Of a stretch of 64,000 nt of DNA, positions 45,770 to 58,844 are shown piece after piece. The translations under genes and the position numbers were made by a program. The stretch lies in NCBI GenBank assembly GCA_022749755.1, contig CM040440.1, positions 20,509,269-20,573,268 of the forward strand, read 5' to 3'. How positions within the stretch are numbered: the first letter of the stretch is position 1; every line of letters begins with the position of its first letter. The notes beneath the pieces are model-generated. The model was not told where the DNA came from, searched no databases, and worked only from the letters and a program-made list of their open reading frames with translations. The stretch is from Azadirachta indica. Its lineage: Eukaryota; Streptophyta; Magnoliopsida; Sapindales; Meliaceae.

Positions 45770-48700
45770 ATGGCGAACCCGCCAAAGCCATGGAAAGTGG
45801 AGTACGCAAAGTCAGCACGATCATCTTGCAGAACTTGCAAGAATCAAATTGAGAAGGAAGCCCTTAGGCTCGGCAAAATGGTTCAGTCCTCCCAATTCGA
45901 CGGCTTCATGCCTGTATGTTCACGCATTTCCCGTTTTGCCCTTCCGTTTTCCCTCTTTTTAGACTCTCCCGTTGAAATCTTGCTTGTTTGTTTTACATTT
46001 CACAGTTCTTTATTGAGAAACTTGTTTTTTTTCTCTCTTTTTTTTTTTATTTTTTTATTTTGGTTTGTTTATTTATATTGTGTTACCCTTTTGGCTTTTC
46101 TTGCTTATGTGTCTGTTCACAAAAGTTAAAATTTTAGCTGCTTAGCTTGGTTAATTTTGAGTACTAGTATATTTTCTTTTAAAATTATTTTCAAATTATT
46201 TTCAACTATTGAAATTTCATGCAAAAATTCTAAGAATGAGGGTAGTGTCTGCAATCTGTGTTCTAAGAATTTTTTGGTTGCTCATTTATATTTAGTTTTT
46301 GTTCGTTGTATCAAGTAGGTACTGCTGAGTAATTTTAGAGATAATGGTTTTAGACTTATTGGTTTGTGGCTCTTATACTTAGTTTTATTGTTGGTTACTT
46401 GCGCATCATCTGTATGTTTTATGCTTCGAAAATTGTATATTTTGGAAATTTAAGTTGAGCCGAAATGTCTTTTTCGGAAACTCCATTCACAAATATCAAC
46501 GGCAATTCAATTTTTGGAATGTTGTCGTTTCAATTGTACATATTGGTTCTCCCTTAGTGTTTATCACTTGATAAATTTATCTAATATGCATTTTTTGATC
46601 TTCCTGACTTGCATATTTTTTTGTGAATCAGATGTGGAACCATGCCAACTGTGTATTGAAGAAAGCCAAACAGATAAAATCGTATGTATTCTTGTAGTTT
46701 TCTATTGTAATTTTGAATAAATAATATGTATAGATACTGCAAGTAATAACGTCTATTTTTGTGTGCTTTTAGAATAGATGACGTTGAAGGGATAGAATCA
46801 CTTCGATGGGAAGATCAACAGAAGATTAGAAAGTATGTGGAGGAGGGTGTTGGTGGTGGTGGATCTTCAGATAAGTCTGCTGCCACTGCTATGGAATATG
46901 GTATTGAAGCATCTCCAACTTCTCGAGCTACCTGCCGGCGCTGCAGCCAAAAGATTATGAAGGGACAGGTTCTTTTTTCTGATAATTTTTTTTTATTATT
47001 ATTTCCCACTCAGGAAATTATTCTGCTCTACGTGGATTAGTTGTATAGATTTGAGTTTTCAGTTTGATAAACCAGTTCTATAAACTTATCAACAATGCAT
47101 AGTGATTGATTTAGTAAACCTAAATCTTTTTAAGTATCAGTACCTACAGCAGCATATGAAAGTCAAAATATACAACTTCGTTAAACTAGTGGAAAGTTTA
47201 ACTAATAAACATTTATTGATATTACGCTGATGTAATTAGTAACACATAAATTTCACTTTATGATTCTTTTTATGTTCTTAGGTTCGTATATCGGCCAAGC
47301 CTGATGGTCAAGGAGCTAAAGGATTATCATGGCACCATGCAAACTGTTTTTTGGAATTGTCTCCGTCCACTCAAGTGGAGAAGTTGTCTGGATGGGGAAA
47401 CCTCTCAATTTCTGATCAGGGAGCTGTTCAGGCAATGGTTAAGAATGTTCCTTCTACTGCTAAAAATGGTATGATGTTTATATTGTTACCAGCGGAGGCT
47501 GTTTTGTGCTATACTGCTTGCTGATTTGTTCTCTTTCTTATTTTACTTGTTTTCTCAGGCGCAAAAGCTGAGGCACAAGTATATAAAGAATCAACTTCAA
47601 AAGCTGGTGAAAAACGTAAAAGTTTTGGTGGTGCTGAAAGGTCAAAGATCGCTAAGACTGAAGGAGATGTGTCAACAAGCAAAACTGCACCTGTTGGGAA
47701 CGCAAACAACTTGCCGGATGAACATGCTTCTGATTTGGAAAGTAAACTGGAGGCTCAGACTAAAGAACTGTGGGCACTGAAGGATGATCTTAAAAAACAT
47801 GTTACAACAGCAGAGTTGAAGCAAATGTTTGAAGCCAATGGCCAAGATTCAACAGGATCTGAACTTGATCTGCGTGACCGTTGGTAATTTCTCTGTTATT
47901 TTCAGAAAATTTTTGAAATCCTTTTTTTTTTAATTTCACTTTTATTAATCATCTGGTTCAAGGTTTCTCGTGTGAATGTTCTAGTTTTCATTCTATTTTC
48001 ATACTTACGTATACACATTCATCTGATTTATGAATTATTGTTGAGTTAATATTCATCATTTTGTCTCCACCATTAGTCTCTTATCCTTCAATCGATAATT
48101 TAAAATTTGACACAGGTTTTATTGTTGTAATTCTTGTTTAGTGCTGATGGGATGATATTTGGAGCACTAGGTAGCTGCCCAATATGTTCAGGTTCTCTTC
48201 GTTACTCTGGAGGCGTCTATCGGTGCCATGGGTACCAATCGGCATGGAGCAAGTGTTCTTATTCTACTCGCAAACCAGAACGTCTAAAAGAGAAGTGGAA
48301 AGTCCCAGAAGAAACAAATAACCAATATCTTAAAAAGGTATTCATTTTAGATTGATGTTGAGACGTTAAGGTTAGCAAACTTTAACTGTTAATTTTATTT
48401 TGTTGGTTGCAGTGGTTTAAATCACAAAAGAGTAAGAAACCTATTCGAGTCCTTCCTCCACCATCATCCAGCAGCCCTGCTGCAAGTCAAGCTGCTAAGA
48501 GCCCATGTCAATCTTCAAAGGGTGAAAGTTTGGGAGATCTGAGAGTTTCTATTTCAAGATTACCTAAGGAATCCACGGTGTGATCCTTTTCCTTTTGATA
48601 TGTCAATACTTAAATTGTAGTTGAAGATGTTTGATTAATGCTGTTTGAGAATATCACTTATTATTAAGTTTTTAGTTGAATTCTTTTCTCGGGGGGTCAC

Positions 48701-50776
48701 TCTGCAGGTAGAATGGAAGAAGAAAATTGAGGAAAAAGGTGGATTGGTTCATGCTAAGGTCAAGAAAGGTTTGTATCTCATGCATTGGATTGTTGAGTCA
48801 GATTCATTTCCCATTTATGCACAGGCTTATTACTGTAGACCTAGGGGCTACAATTTATATTGTGCGACTTGTTGCTCATTGAATCAATCTGCAGACACTG
48901 GTTGCTTAGTTGTGGGAGGGGTGTTGGATGATCAAGATGCTGAGATGAGAAAGGCCAGGTAAAACTGCACTCAGCTTGCTTCTTGAGTATATTTCTTCTT
49001 TCATTCATTTCAGTTTTACTGGAAATGGCTTATTGGCAGGAGGATGAAAATACCTATTGTTAGGGAGGATTACCTGGTTGACTGTTTTAAAAGACAAAAG
49101 AAGCTTCCATTTGATCTGTACAAAGTTGAAGCAGTTGGTGAGACTTCTAGCATGGTAACAATCAAAGTTAAAGGGCGGAGTGCTGTTCATGAAGCTTCTG
49201 GTCTCCAAGATACTGGTCACATTCTTGAGGATGGAAAAAGCATTTATAACACGACCTTGAACATGTCTGACTTATCAACTGGTGTTAACAGGTGGGTTGA
49301 TTTTATCCTGTCTTTCTTGTTTTTTGGATAAGGCTATGGCTTTTTCTGATCTAAAACCAAATTGATTCAATTGATCTGATGGTTTACCCATGAGTTAGTA
49401 TTTTAGGGCACTAGCTAGGTTGGCTGTAAAGTCTCTTGTGGTTAATGTAAGGGGACTTGTGATCAAATCTGATATGAGAAGAAAGCTGAAATTTAAATGC
49501 TCTTGCATGTTCTGCTTTGGACAGAGCTTTTCTATCAGAGGAAAACGGTTGCAGGCCTCTTATGTTTAACTTTAGGGTGGTCACAATGGTGCACATCCAA
49601 GGCAGGAAGTTCCCACATATTGTCTATTTAAAACTATCTTGAACATAAATTCATAAACTTAGATTTAGTGATTGGCCCCTGGAAGAGTTGTCAAAGCACG
49701 GTTTCTGTTCTCCCTGCTCACAAAGGACAGATGCCATATGGTGAAGCTTTAAATACAATCTAAATTGTGTTATTTGTAAGTTGATTCTTCTGGTAGCATT
49801 TAATTTTTTATTTTAAAATTATGTCATTAAAAGTTGTACTAGTGAACTGCGACATACTTCGGTCTAATGCATGTGTTTAATGCCATAGTCCATTGGACAT
49901 CTGTTGCTTTGCTTTTGTGAATTGCTATATTGCTGTTTCTTTTTGCATCAATTTTTCCTTCCAACTCAACTGAATTCTGACTTTATCTCATTGCTATGTG
50001 AAGTTTCTATATCCTGCAAATTATCCAAGATGATAAAGGGTCAGAATGTTTTGTGTTCCGCAAATGGGGTAGAGTGGGGAATGAAAAGATTGGGGGAATT
50101 AAACTGGACGAGTTTTCAAAATCAGATGCAATTCGTGAATTCAAACGTTTGTTTCTTGAGAAGACTGGGAACCCATGGGAAGCTTGGGAACAGAAACAAA
50201 ATTTCCAGAAGAAACCAGGAAAATTCTTCCCCTTGGATATTGTACTGCTTATTCTCTCTCTCTCTCTCACTCAATTTTTCTCCCCTTTTTTCTCTACCTG
50301 GATGTGAATGCTTCTCTTTTTGGCAATGGTTGCTTGTTTCATATTGTTACTTTTGGTCTTTGCAGGATTATGGTGTTAACAAACAGGTGTCGAAAAACAA
50401 AGGAACTGATGAAGACAGCCAACTTCCTCCTCCAGTGGTGGAACTAATGAAGATGCTCTTTAATGTGGAAACATACAGGTTTGAGGAAGTCATGTTTTCC
50501 TTTTTTTTATATTATACATAATTATCTTGAATAATTTTAGTTTAAAAAAGAGCAAATTTGAGTTTTACAGAGCTGCTATGATGGAGTTCAAGATTAACAT
50601 GTCAGAAATGCCTCTTGGGAAACTGAGTAAAAATAATATCCAAACTGGTAATTACCCATAAAATTCTATTTACTTGGTTCTATGCTGAATAATTCGACTT
50701 CTCAAGATTAATTTTTATTGCGTTGCTAAGAGATTTTGGTGGCTGTTCATTGATGCCCTGTGTGTGTGTGTGTATG

Positions 50777-50807
<31 letters not shown>

Positions 50808-53800
50808 GTGTATATATATATATTTATGTATATATATATATATATATCCTTTTTTTCAGGTTTCGAGACATTATCAGAGATACAGAATTTATTAAATAAT
50901 GATACACTTGAACCTGCTGTCAAAGAAAGCTTGATCATTGATGCCAGCAATAGATTTTTTACTGTGATTCCTTCTATTCATCCACATGTTATTCGGGATG
51001 AGGACGATTTTAAGTCAAAGGTACAGATGGATACTCTGCACGCTTTCTTTTATATTTGCATTTTTAAAAACTCTGTTGTCGCTTATGTGGCTTGATTCTA
51101 TAATTGACTTCAAAGGTACTGCAAATCAGTTTCCACTCATTACTTTTTCAGCTAGATTATTCTTATAGGTTGGATGTCTTTGACTTGATAATCTCTTGCT
51201 TCTTTCCTTTTTAAATTGATTAATTGTTTTTGTATCAAACTGCAGTGTAGGCCCCTTAATTTATTTTGTAAGTCACTTGGAGCTGATTGAATTTCATCTA
51301 GTCTGAACCACCTCTTGAAGTCCTTTAAATTGTTCTTTTACGGAGATGAGATTTCTTGATTTTGAAGATAAATCAATTTCTTCAATTAACCATGAAAAGT
51401 CTCTGCCCAGGGTTTTGATACTTGCACACTTTTATTGCTAGAAAAATGATGAAGGTTAATTGACTTTCTTTGTTGCCTAAATGTTACCTTCTTGACTTTA
51501 GCAACATGTCAGTCATGCGATGCGGTTCTTGTTGAGTTTCAGTCACTTGTATATGGCAGCATTTTTATTTACTTGCTGAATCTGTTTCCCTTGTAATTGT
51601 AATACTATTATCAAGTAACAACTCACATTTTTTATTTCTTTTAGGCTCATTTACATTTAATTTCAAAATCACAAGATGATAATTAGATTGGATTAGTACC
51701 TGGATCAATGATTGCTCGTTGTGGAAAATAAAGGAAAGATAGGCAATCTCTTAGGATATTCTAAATTTCAAAGCTATATCTGATTAATGGTCTGATTAAT
51801 TTTGTATGATTTTAATCTCATTGTTAAAGTATCATGCTCATGCCCCAAGGATTGTGGTTTTTCTACAACTTAAATAATATTCTTCTGCAAGGGAGAAAGT
51901 AAAGTCTCATTGTATCATGGTTTGTGCATCTACCTTTATTGGTGAAACATGTGAACCTTTCAAATTTTGCTGTTCTTCAATGCATTACATGCGGAAGTCA
52001 GGAAAATGGTGTGGAATTTACTCTGTAAGATTTTTCTATTATTATTTTCTTTTTTCTGCTAAGACTACTTGTTCTGTATTGAGGTTTTAACTGAAGTATC
52101 CAAGTCAATCCTGTGTGCCTCGTACATTTTTTTGTTTGAATAAATGTGTTCTTTTCATTCTTCCATGGTAGGTGAAAATGCTGGAAGCTCTTCAGGACAT
52201 TGAAATAGCTTCAAGGTTAGTTGGTTTTGATGTTGATAGTGATGATTCACTTGATGAGAAATATAAGAAACTCCGTTGCAATATTGCTCCACTGCCTCAC
52301 GATAGTGAAGATTATCGATTGATTGAGAAGTATCTCCAAACTACTCATGCCCCTACACATACCGTGAGTTTTCAAATCTTTTTTCCTTTTTCTTTTTGTG
52401 TGCAGAGGGCGAGGGGTTGTTGCCTGTATATTACAAGTTTTAAGAAGTAACACTGATTGTTGATGCTATCCTCAGGAGTGGTCTCTTGAATTGGAAGAAG
52501 TTTTTTCACTTGAAAGGGAAGGGGAATTTGATAAATTTGCTCCTTACCGGCAAAAGCTTAAGAATAGAATGCTTCTGTGGCATGGTAAGTTGCAACTAAT
52601 CTATACGAGACATAAAGAGAAAAAATCTCTTCACTGAAATTCATTTTATGATATTTTTTATGCAATATGCTGTACCTTAAGGTTTGTGTGAAGTTATTGG
52701 AGCATCAGAAAATAAATGGGATTAGATATGAAAGTAACTTGTTCTTCTCTCCAGGTTCTCGGTTGACAAATTTTGTTGGAATACTTAGTGAAGGTCTGAG
52801 AATAGCCCCTCCTGAAGCACCAGCAACCGGCTATATGGTTCTTTCTCTCTCTCCCCTCCTCTGTGTTTGTGCAAGTGCGTGCATGCATGTATTAAATCAT
52901 GCTATCAGACACTCACATTTGATATGTACCTACTTCTGTTAAACAGTTTGGCAAGGGGATTTACTTTGCTGACCTAGTGAGTAAAAGTGCTCAATATTGC
53001 TATACCTGCAAGAAAAGTCCTGTGGGCTTAATGCTTCTGAGTGAAGTGGCCTTGGGGGAAGTGTATGAGTTGACGAAGGCAAAGGTGAGTTCACATTTTG
53101 TTGTGCATTGGGTGTGCTGTAATTCTTGTCCTTGGCCATCCTTATATACAGGGCCTGTATGGTGCTTGGTCTGGTTAATTTTGCAAGTGTCAGATTTGTT
53201 CAGCTTTAAGGTTTCTTCCTATGGGAAGCTTCTAGTAGCTACTTTTTGGGTGTCCTGTCACGGCTATCTGAGACTAAAGTCAGTTTGATGAAGCTTGCGC
53301 TTGAACATATAGTTTATGCACTCATTAGACATGCTTCTCTAGCAATTATAGCTAACATGTGCAACATCTTGTTTCTTTTTTTTTTTTTTTTGCCATGTTT
53401 TACTTGCTCTAAATTTTGCCTACTATGGCTTGTGGGGAAAAACAATTTAGCTAGGCATATACATGAAATATGCCACTTCTACTCCCTAGTAATTTCTTTC
53501 CCCTCTGTCATGCAGTATATGGAAAAGCCACCTCAAGGAAAGCACTCTACTAAAGGGCTTGGCAAGAAAATACCCCAGAAATCTGAGTATGTTAAGTGGA
53601 GAGATGATGTAACTGTTCCTTGTGGAAAACCAGTGGCATCAAATGCCAAGGCTTCTGAGCTGATGTACAATGAGTACATTGTTTATAATACTGCTCAAGT
53701 GAGTACTTAAACTTTGCTCATTTAAGTTTATTTTCTTTAAGAAATTACTGAAAGCAAGTACGAAAAGAAATTTGCTTCATTTTGTTTCTTTGTATATTCT

Positions 53801-54484
53801 CTCTGTGGCCAAAATTGTGTTTTGCTGCATAGTTTTCAACTTGTCTTCCACTAACTCAAGTAGTTAAGCACAATTAGTACTAACATTGTAACAGAGCAAA
53901 ATATCTAAGACCTTCTGGAGCATGCATTTGTACATGTTACATTTCTATCCATTCCTAAGATTGCTTTTGAGGCAATTGTTACCTGGATGTGTAAATGATC
54001 TCTGAAAGTGTTCTATTAACCATCTTTTGCAAAAACATTATTCTTTTTCTTTCATTTATTTTTTATTTCTCCTTTTCTTTACACTGCAAATTCATTGAAT
54101 GGTGGGGTTTCATAACAGCAAGTTTTGTTGTGAGATATGTTCAACGAGAAAGATCTAGTGGTAACTTTATAAAAATATTTTGACTGGCCATTGGAATTGG
54201 AACAATTATTCTACAGTAGCTGATTAAATTTGTACGTTGTTCATGGTTACATCTCTTACTGAAATTAAAATAATGCTCAACCAGATGTTTTTTCATTTGA
54301 TTTATCTGAAGTTGAACAAATATGGTTATGCTTCGCAATGCTCATATACATCAATATCCTGGCATGCATTATTATGTTATGTGAGGCTAATACATATTAA
54401 AGTAGTGGATGACGGGGTTATTTTTATTTTTGACAGGTTAAGATGCAGTTCTTGTTGAAGGTGAGGTTCCATCACAAGAGATGA
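45770..54484 (+). CDS. PARP1: Poly(ADP-ribose) polymerase 1, plant PARP1
   Basis: Twenty exons (45770-45913, 46632-46681, 46773-46968, 47282-47468, 47559-47883, 48142-48337, 48413-48577, 48708-48768, 48895-48958, 49040-49291, 50004-50241, 50366-50478, 50571-50647, 50860-51020, 52172-52363, 52476-52584, 52755-52837, 52947-53084, 53516-53698, 54437-54484) encode 993 residues. Zinc finger 1 uses C20, C23, H52 and C55; finger 2 uses C119, C122, H149 and C152; the PADR1/third finger uses C313, C316, C329 and C339. A BRCT domain follows (about 405-490), then WGR (W568-G569-R570), the helical regulatory domain and the ADP-ribosyltransferase fold. The catalytic triad is intact: H843 (LLWHGSR), Y877 (KGIYFAD), E970 (YNEYIVY). 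It senses DNA breaks in the nucleus and makes poly(ADP-ribose) from NAD+. All junctions are GT-AG and in frame; the protein ends KVRFHHKR. Confidence 0.96.
50759..50847. repeat. Compound (TG)n/(TATG)n/(TA)n microsatellite before a PARP1 3' splice site
   Basis: A run of TG, then GTATAT-type steps, then TA repeats ends about twelve bases before the acceptor of PARP1 exon 14 at 50,860. It replaces much of the intron's normal sequence upstream of a short pyrimidine tract. Confidence 0.95.
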
Positions 54485-56735
54485 AGCGGATGTTAACTCT
54501 CTTTTGGGGTTTGAAAGTCATTAGTGTGGTTGTTTTGAATATTTGAGCATATCTAATTACCACGCGACAAAATTTAAACTCTATGTTAAAGATCTCATTT
54601 TGGGGTTCTTTGCTTGGAGATCTTTCAACTTCTCCTTTTGGCCATGTAAATGATATTTGTAAAAAGAAAAAGGTTCTTCAATATTTTGGCTTCAGTGAGG
54701 ATGCCGTCATCGGCCATCATTGGCTCTACCATATCATTTCTTGTTTCTTTTGCAATTTTTTCAGATAGTGCCTTGTAAATCTGGCTTTTCAAGAAACATG
54801 GTTGAAGTGAGCTAATCCTTATATCAAAACAAAGAAGAGTTAAACATATCTTGTATAATAATGGTGATTGATTTTTCATTTACGGTATATCCAGCTGAAT
54901 TGTTCTGTTGTTTGTTGGATATTATCACTATCACATTGGTACATGTATAGTATTAAAAGGTTACATGTGAGTAGAGGACAAGTAGTGGACACCTTGTTGT
55001 CCTCTTAATACTTGTAAAACATTCCTTAATATTTTGATATATCTATTCATACTTCTTATCGAACAAAAAGAAAAAAGAGAAAAAGATACTCTATGTTTGA
55101 GGTTTTACATGCATTATCTATTGTTATAATTTTTATTTTTTTTGGATTTTAACTGCATTAAGCTTGGAATGTAGTCAATTTGTGGGAATAATTTAATACG
55201 TGAAACTTTATTAAATAATTATTAAACTAACAATCCTGAGTTTTTTTTTTTTTTTTTAAATAAATCGTGAGTTAAAAGCTACAACTCAATCATACTACAT
55301 ATATAAAGAAGTGTCTGGATTTTGATCTTTATATGTACAGCGGCATTTATAAGAAAGAATTTATTGTCAAGCTTGTTGCTTAGGGCCTGGGGGTATTGTT
55401 AATAGTCGGATACAGAAGGGAAAAGATGAGCAACAGAATCTTAAATTGAATGAAAAATCAAACATGCATCAGATACAAACATCCTTTTTGGAGACAAATT
55501 CACCAACAAAAGAAAAAGGAATGCACCCATAAAGTTTGCCAGTGATGATGATGATGCTGGTGTGGGTAAAAAAAAATTTAGAAGATCTTTTTCTTGATTT
55601 AGAATATCTTTGTGGCCAGTTTGCATGTTTGCCATGTGCATCGATGATGCTCTGCCTTGACTTTCAAATTTAATGCCCCGATTATGTCATCCCTCTCAGT
55701 CTCATGTCCAAATATACGAAAAAACAAAAAGAAAAAGATTTTAACAAAAAATTTTGCATGGTAATTCTCTACAGACTTAAATGTTATTAGTTGCTTTGGT
55801 GGCAGAAAAATGGAGAAGAAGAAGTGGATCGAAGTGACACAGCTACTCTAAAGCAACTGGGACAAAGAAGGGTGGCATGGGAACGTGCGTTCTGGGTGCA
55901 AACAGCCATTCTCCTGTGTTAAAGGTGACGATCTTATTCATTCATTCTGTTTAGGCTGCAACTTCTTATGAGCTAGAGACGTACGTGGCTAGCTGCTTTA
56001 AGAATTAGTTTTTTGTTTGTTAAGGGGTTCAGTTTTAAGCGTAGGTAGCTAGCTAGCTTCTTCATGTGCTGTGTATTAAACGTCTTTCACGTGTGTGATG
56101 ATGCAAAAATTATAATGCTCTTCTGATTGGGATCCATTCTTTGAAGATAAGATTTCAAGTAGAATGTTAACTACTTAAAAAAGTGTAAAAGAGAAGATGT
56201 GAAAGCATGCTGCCGTTACAAATCATCTAGTGTTATTATATTATTTATGCTATGCTATTATATCAATATGGCTTGGGCTTCATGAAGATTTAAATGCATT
56301 AATTATTCATGCAAATGCAATGAAACCTCTAGAAACCTATAACAAGGTTCTCTGTTTAAATTGAATTAGGCGGTGGCCTTTTAGAAAATGATGGCCTTGC
56401 ATGCTCTCACTTCCAAAAAGCCTTTCCATCGCATGACCACATTTTAAGTGGTTGCTTCTTATATATTTATTTATTTTTTTTTTTGTCTCATGTGATGTGA
56501 TAACATGGAGTGGAGAAGCATAAATATGCACGAGGGCTACAGAGAACCACACTAGCTACTAACTTTACTTTTGGCATGGAAGCAGAAGCACTATTTCGTT
56601 ATCATCTATATTCCATCATCATCTAGCTCGTGGCTCAAATCCCAAGTCTCCAATAAGACGCAACGCAGAAAAGTGGACAGTATCAGTGTCTCCTTTGCTT
56701 CACCAAGCTTCTAACCAAGCATTTTGGATCATTAA

Positions 56736-56766
56736 TTCGTTTCGTTTCGTTTCGTTTCGCTTCGTT
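56736..56766. repeat. (TTCGT)n pentanucleotide run
   Basis: Six imperfect TTCGT units lie upstream of the LBD gene. Pentamers of this composition stand out against the AT-rich background. Confidence 0.9.
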
Positions 56767-57589
56767 TTGGGGTAATAAATATATCACTAACATGGTAGTA
56801 GCTAGCTCATGATGCTGTTGAATAAAATTTCAATTTCATTAATGAACATGAGGAAATTAAAAAGCCTTTTAAATCTTTCATTTGAAAGTCGTACCTCATT
56901 TGTACTATTATGTATTCTTCTCCGAGTGAATCGATATCATTTAAACGTGTGATATTTCTACCACAATAATTTAAAAATATATACGACCTAATTAACATTA
57001 TTATCAAGATGCCGATCATACAACACACTCGAAGTAGTTGTCGGTAGGCTTCACCGGCAGGTGGCAGTGGAGGAAGAACCAGAAGTAAAAATTTAACCAG
57101 CTTCCACAAAGCGACAAACAGCAGCAGTTCCCAGGTGCGGCGTTCGGCGGAAAAAAGAAAAGAAAAATGAAAAAGATTAGCTTAATTAATTACAATCCCC
57201 AAAATCAAACTTGGCATATAAAAAATTCATATCAAACCAAGTTACCAAATAATAAGAACATATAATTATAAATCATTTAAGTTGGTCTAAAACATTAAAA
57301 TACAAGCCCCATATTGCATAAACCATTAATAAATGTCCCCTTAAAAGCCTACAAAAGAGTCCTGCATGTCCCCCATTCACACCCCCTTATAAGTCTTCTT
57401 TAGCCTTTTATCAATCCCACTTCCCCTACTGATTCTTACCTTAAAGTCCCTTCGTTTTGCACCATTTCCTAGTGCGCTCGTGTGCCTAAAAACATACATT
57501 TTAAGATTCTCTCTTTCTTTCTTTGAGTTTTTTAATTTTAATTTTAATTTTAATTTTTATTTCTTCTTCTTCTTGTTCTTGTTGTTCTG

Positions 57590-57595
57590 TGTCTC
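57590..57595 (+). promoter_or_regulatory. TGTCTC auxin-response-type hexamer in the LBD leader
   Basis: TGTCTC lies nine bases before the ATG. Further copies are at 56484-56489 and 56687-56692, with the inverse GAGACA at 55491-55496. Auxin response factors bind this hexamer, and LBD16/LBD29 are known ARF7/ARF19 targets. Hexamers also occur by chance about every 2 kb when both strands are counted. Confidence 0.35.
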
Positions 57596-57603
57596 TACCA
57601 ATA

Positions 57604-58844
57604 ATGGCATCATCTGGGACAGGCACTGGTTCTCCTTGCGGTGCATGCAAGTTTCTCCGGCGAAAATGTGCATCGGATTGCATATTTGCACCTTACTTTT
57701 GCTCCGAACAAGGGCCTGCTCGGTTTGCTGCTATTCACAAGGTTTTTGGTGCAAGTAATGTTTCTAAATTGCTCTTGCATGTCCCAGTTGCCGATCGTTG
57801 TGAGGCTGTTGTTACGATTGCCTATGAAGCTCAAGCTAGGATTAGAGATCCTGTTTATGGTTGTGTTGCTCATATTTTTGCCTTGCAGCAACAGGTCTGT
57901 GTCTCTCTCTCTCGCCCTTTCTTTCTTTCTTCTTCTTCTTCTTTTTTTTACTTTTATTTCTTTGCTGAATCCAGTATTTATCTAAGACTTCTTAAGTTCT
58001 TTCATATTAGTAGTATTAATTAATTTCATTTCTTATGTCAAATAGTCCCTTCTAAATTTCCTTATTACGGGTTGCTTCCAGAAAACATTGTAAGTTTACA
58101 GAATCTGTCCTTATAATCCGTCCGGTATTTTAATTAATTAATGTTCATTTGTATTTCCTGACAACATATATAATCGAAGATATATATTTGCAAGTTACTG
58201 GAATCAAATTATATTAATTGTCAAATTTTCATTAATGCATGGAGGTAGATCATGGATCACGAAGTTTCATATAACTTTGAAAAGTATATGATCACCGAAG
58301 AGATTATCGAACAAAAGAAACTCTTTTTTCTACTTCTCTTGCTGATAACATATACAGTAAGCCAAAGCAAGTCCAACGAGCCTTTTTGTTTGTTTGTTTT
58401 TTTTTATTTCTTGGGATGTATGAATTCCCCAATTGATTTATGTGAAAGCTTCAATTTACAAGTAAATATTAGTGATTAATTTAATTCGCTATGTTTTTTG
58501 AATTACAGGTGGCGTGTTTGCAAGCTCAATTGATGCAAGTGAAGGCTCAACTAGCTCAAAACATGATGGATTCAAGGAACATAGAGAATCATCAATGGAC
58601 AGGAAACACTAGTGGGGTGGCATCGTTTCCAACTACTTATAATCCAGCTTACATGAATCCCATATCCCCACAAAGCTCACTGGAATCAGCTGATCACAAC
58701 ACTGATGGGATGAATATGCAAGAAATAGACAGCTGCAGAGATGAATTCTCATTCCAAGCTTATCCTAATAACAAGATCAAGAGACCATATAACACTGACT
58801 TGGGTGAGCTTCAAGCACTTGCCCTTAGAATGATGAGGAACTGA
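57604..58844 (+). CDS. LBD (LOB-domain) transcription factor, LBD16/LBD29 type
   Basis: Two exons (57604-57894 and 58509-58844, phase-0 intron after FALQQQ) encode 208 residues. The LOB domain is complete: the zinc-binding C-block CX2CX6CX3C uses C12, C15, C22 and C26 ([15 protein letters not shown]). The GAS block includes [17 protein letters not shown]. The coiled coil follows at the exon junction ([16 protein letters not shown], then [16 protein letters not shown]). The C-terminal half is Asn/Ser/Gln-rich and variable. The N-terminus [13 protein letters not shown] and the loop [16 protein letters not shown] are closer to remembered LBD16 than LBD29. These genes act downstream of auxin in lateral root initiation and in callus formation. 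The intron at this site is typical of the family. Identity as LBD16 or the LBD16/LBD29 ancestor is inferred. Confidence 0.92.

Larger units (their letters stand above)
54485..57603. other. Intergenic region and LBD promoter
   Basis: No supported gene in 3.1 kb. The left part holds the PARP1 3' UTR. A minus-strand frame at 55,441-55,641 is hydrophobic but unrecognised. The right half contains candidate auxin-response hexamers and a TTATAA box near 57,386, followed by a CT-rich and TTTTAA-repeat leader (about 57,505-57,560). Confidence 0.55.

Noticed and set aside
49904..50521. 205-codon frame inside PARP1
   Set aside because: It combines intron sequence with out-of-frame readings of exons 11 and 12; the PARP1 reading frame through 50,004-50,241 is a different one.
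53246..53710. 154-codon frame at the PARP1 3' end
   Set aside because: It reads through intron 18 into exon 19. Only 53,516-53,698 is supported as coding by family similarity and splice sites.
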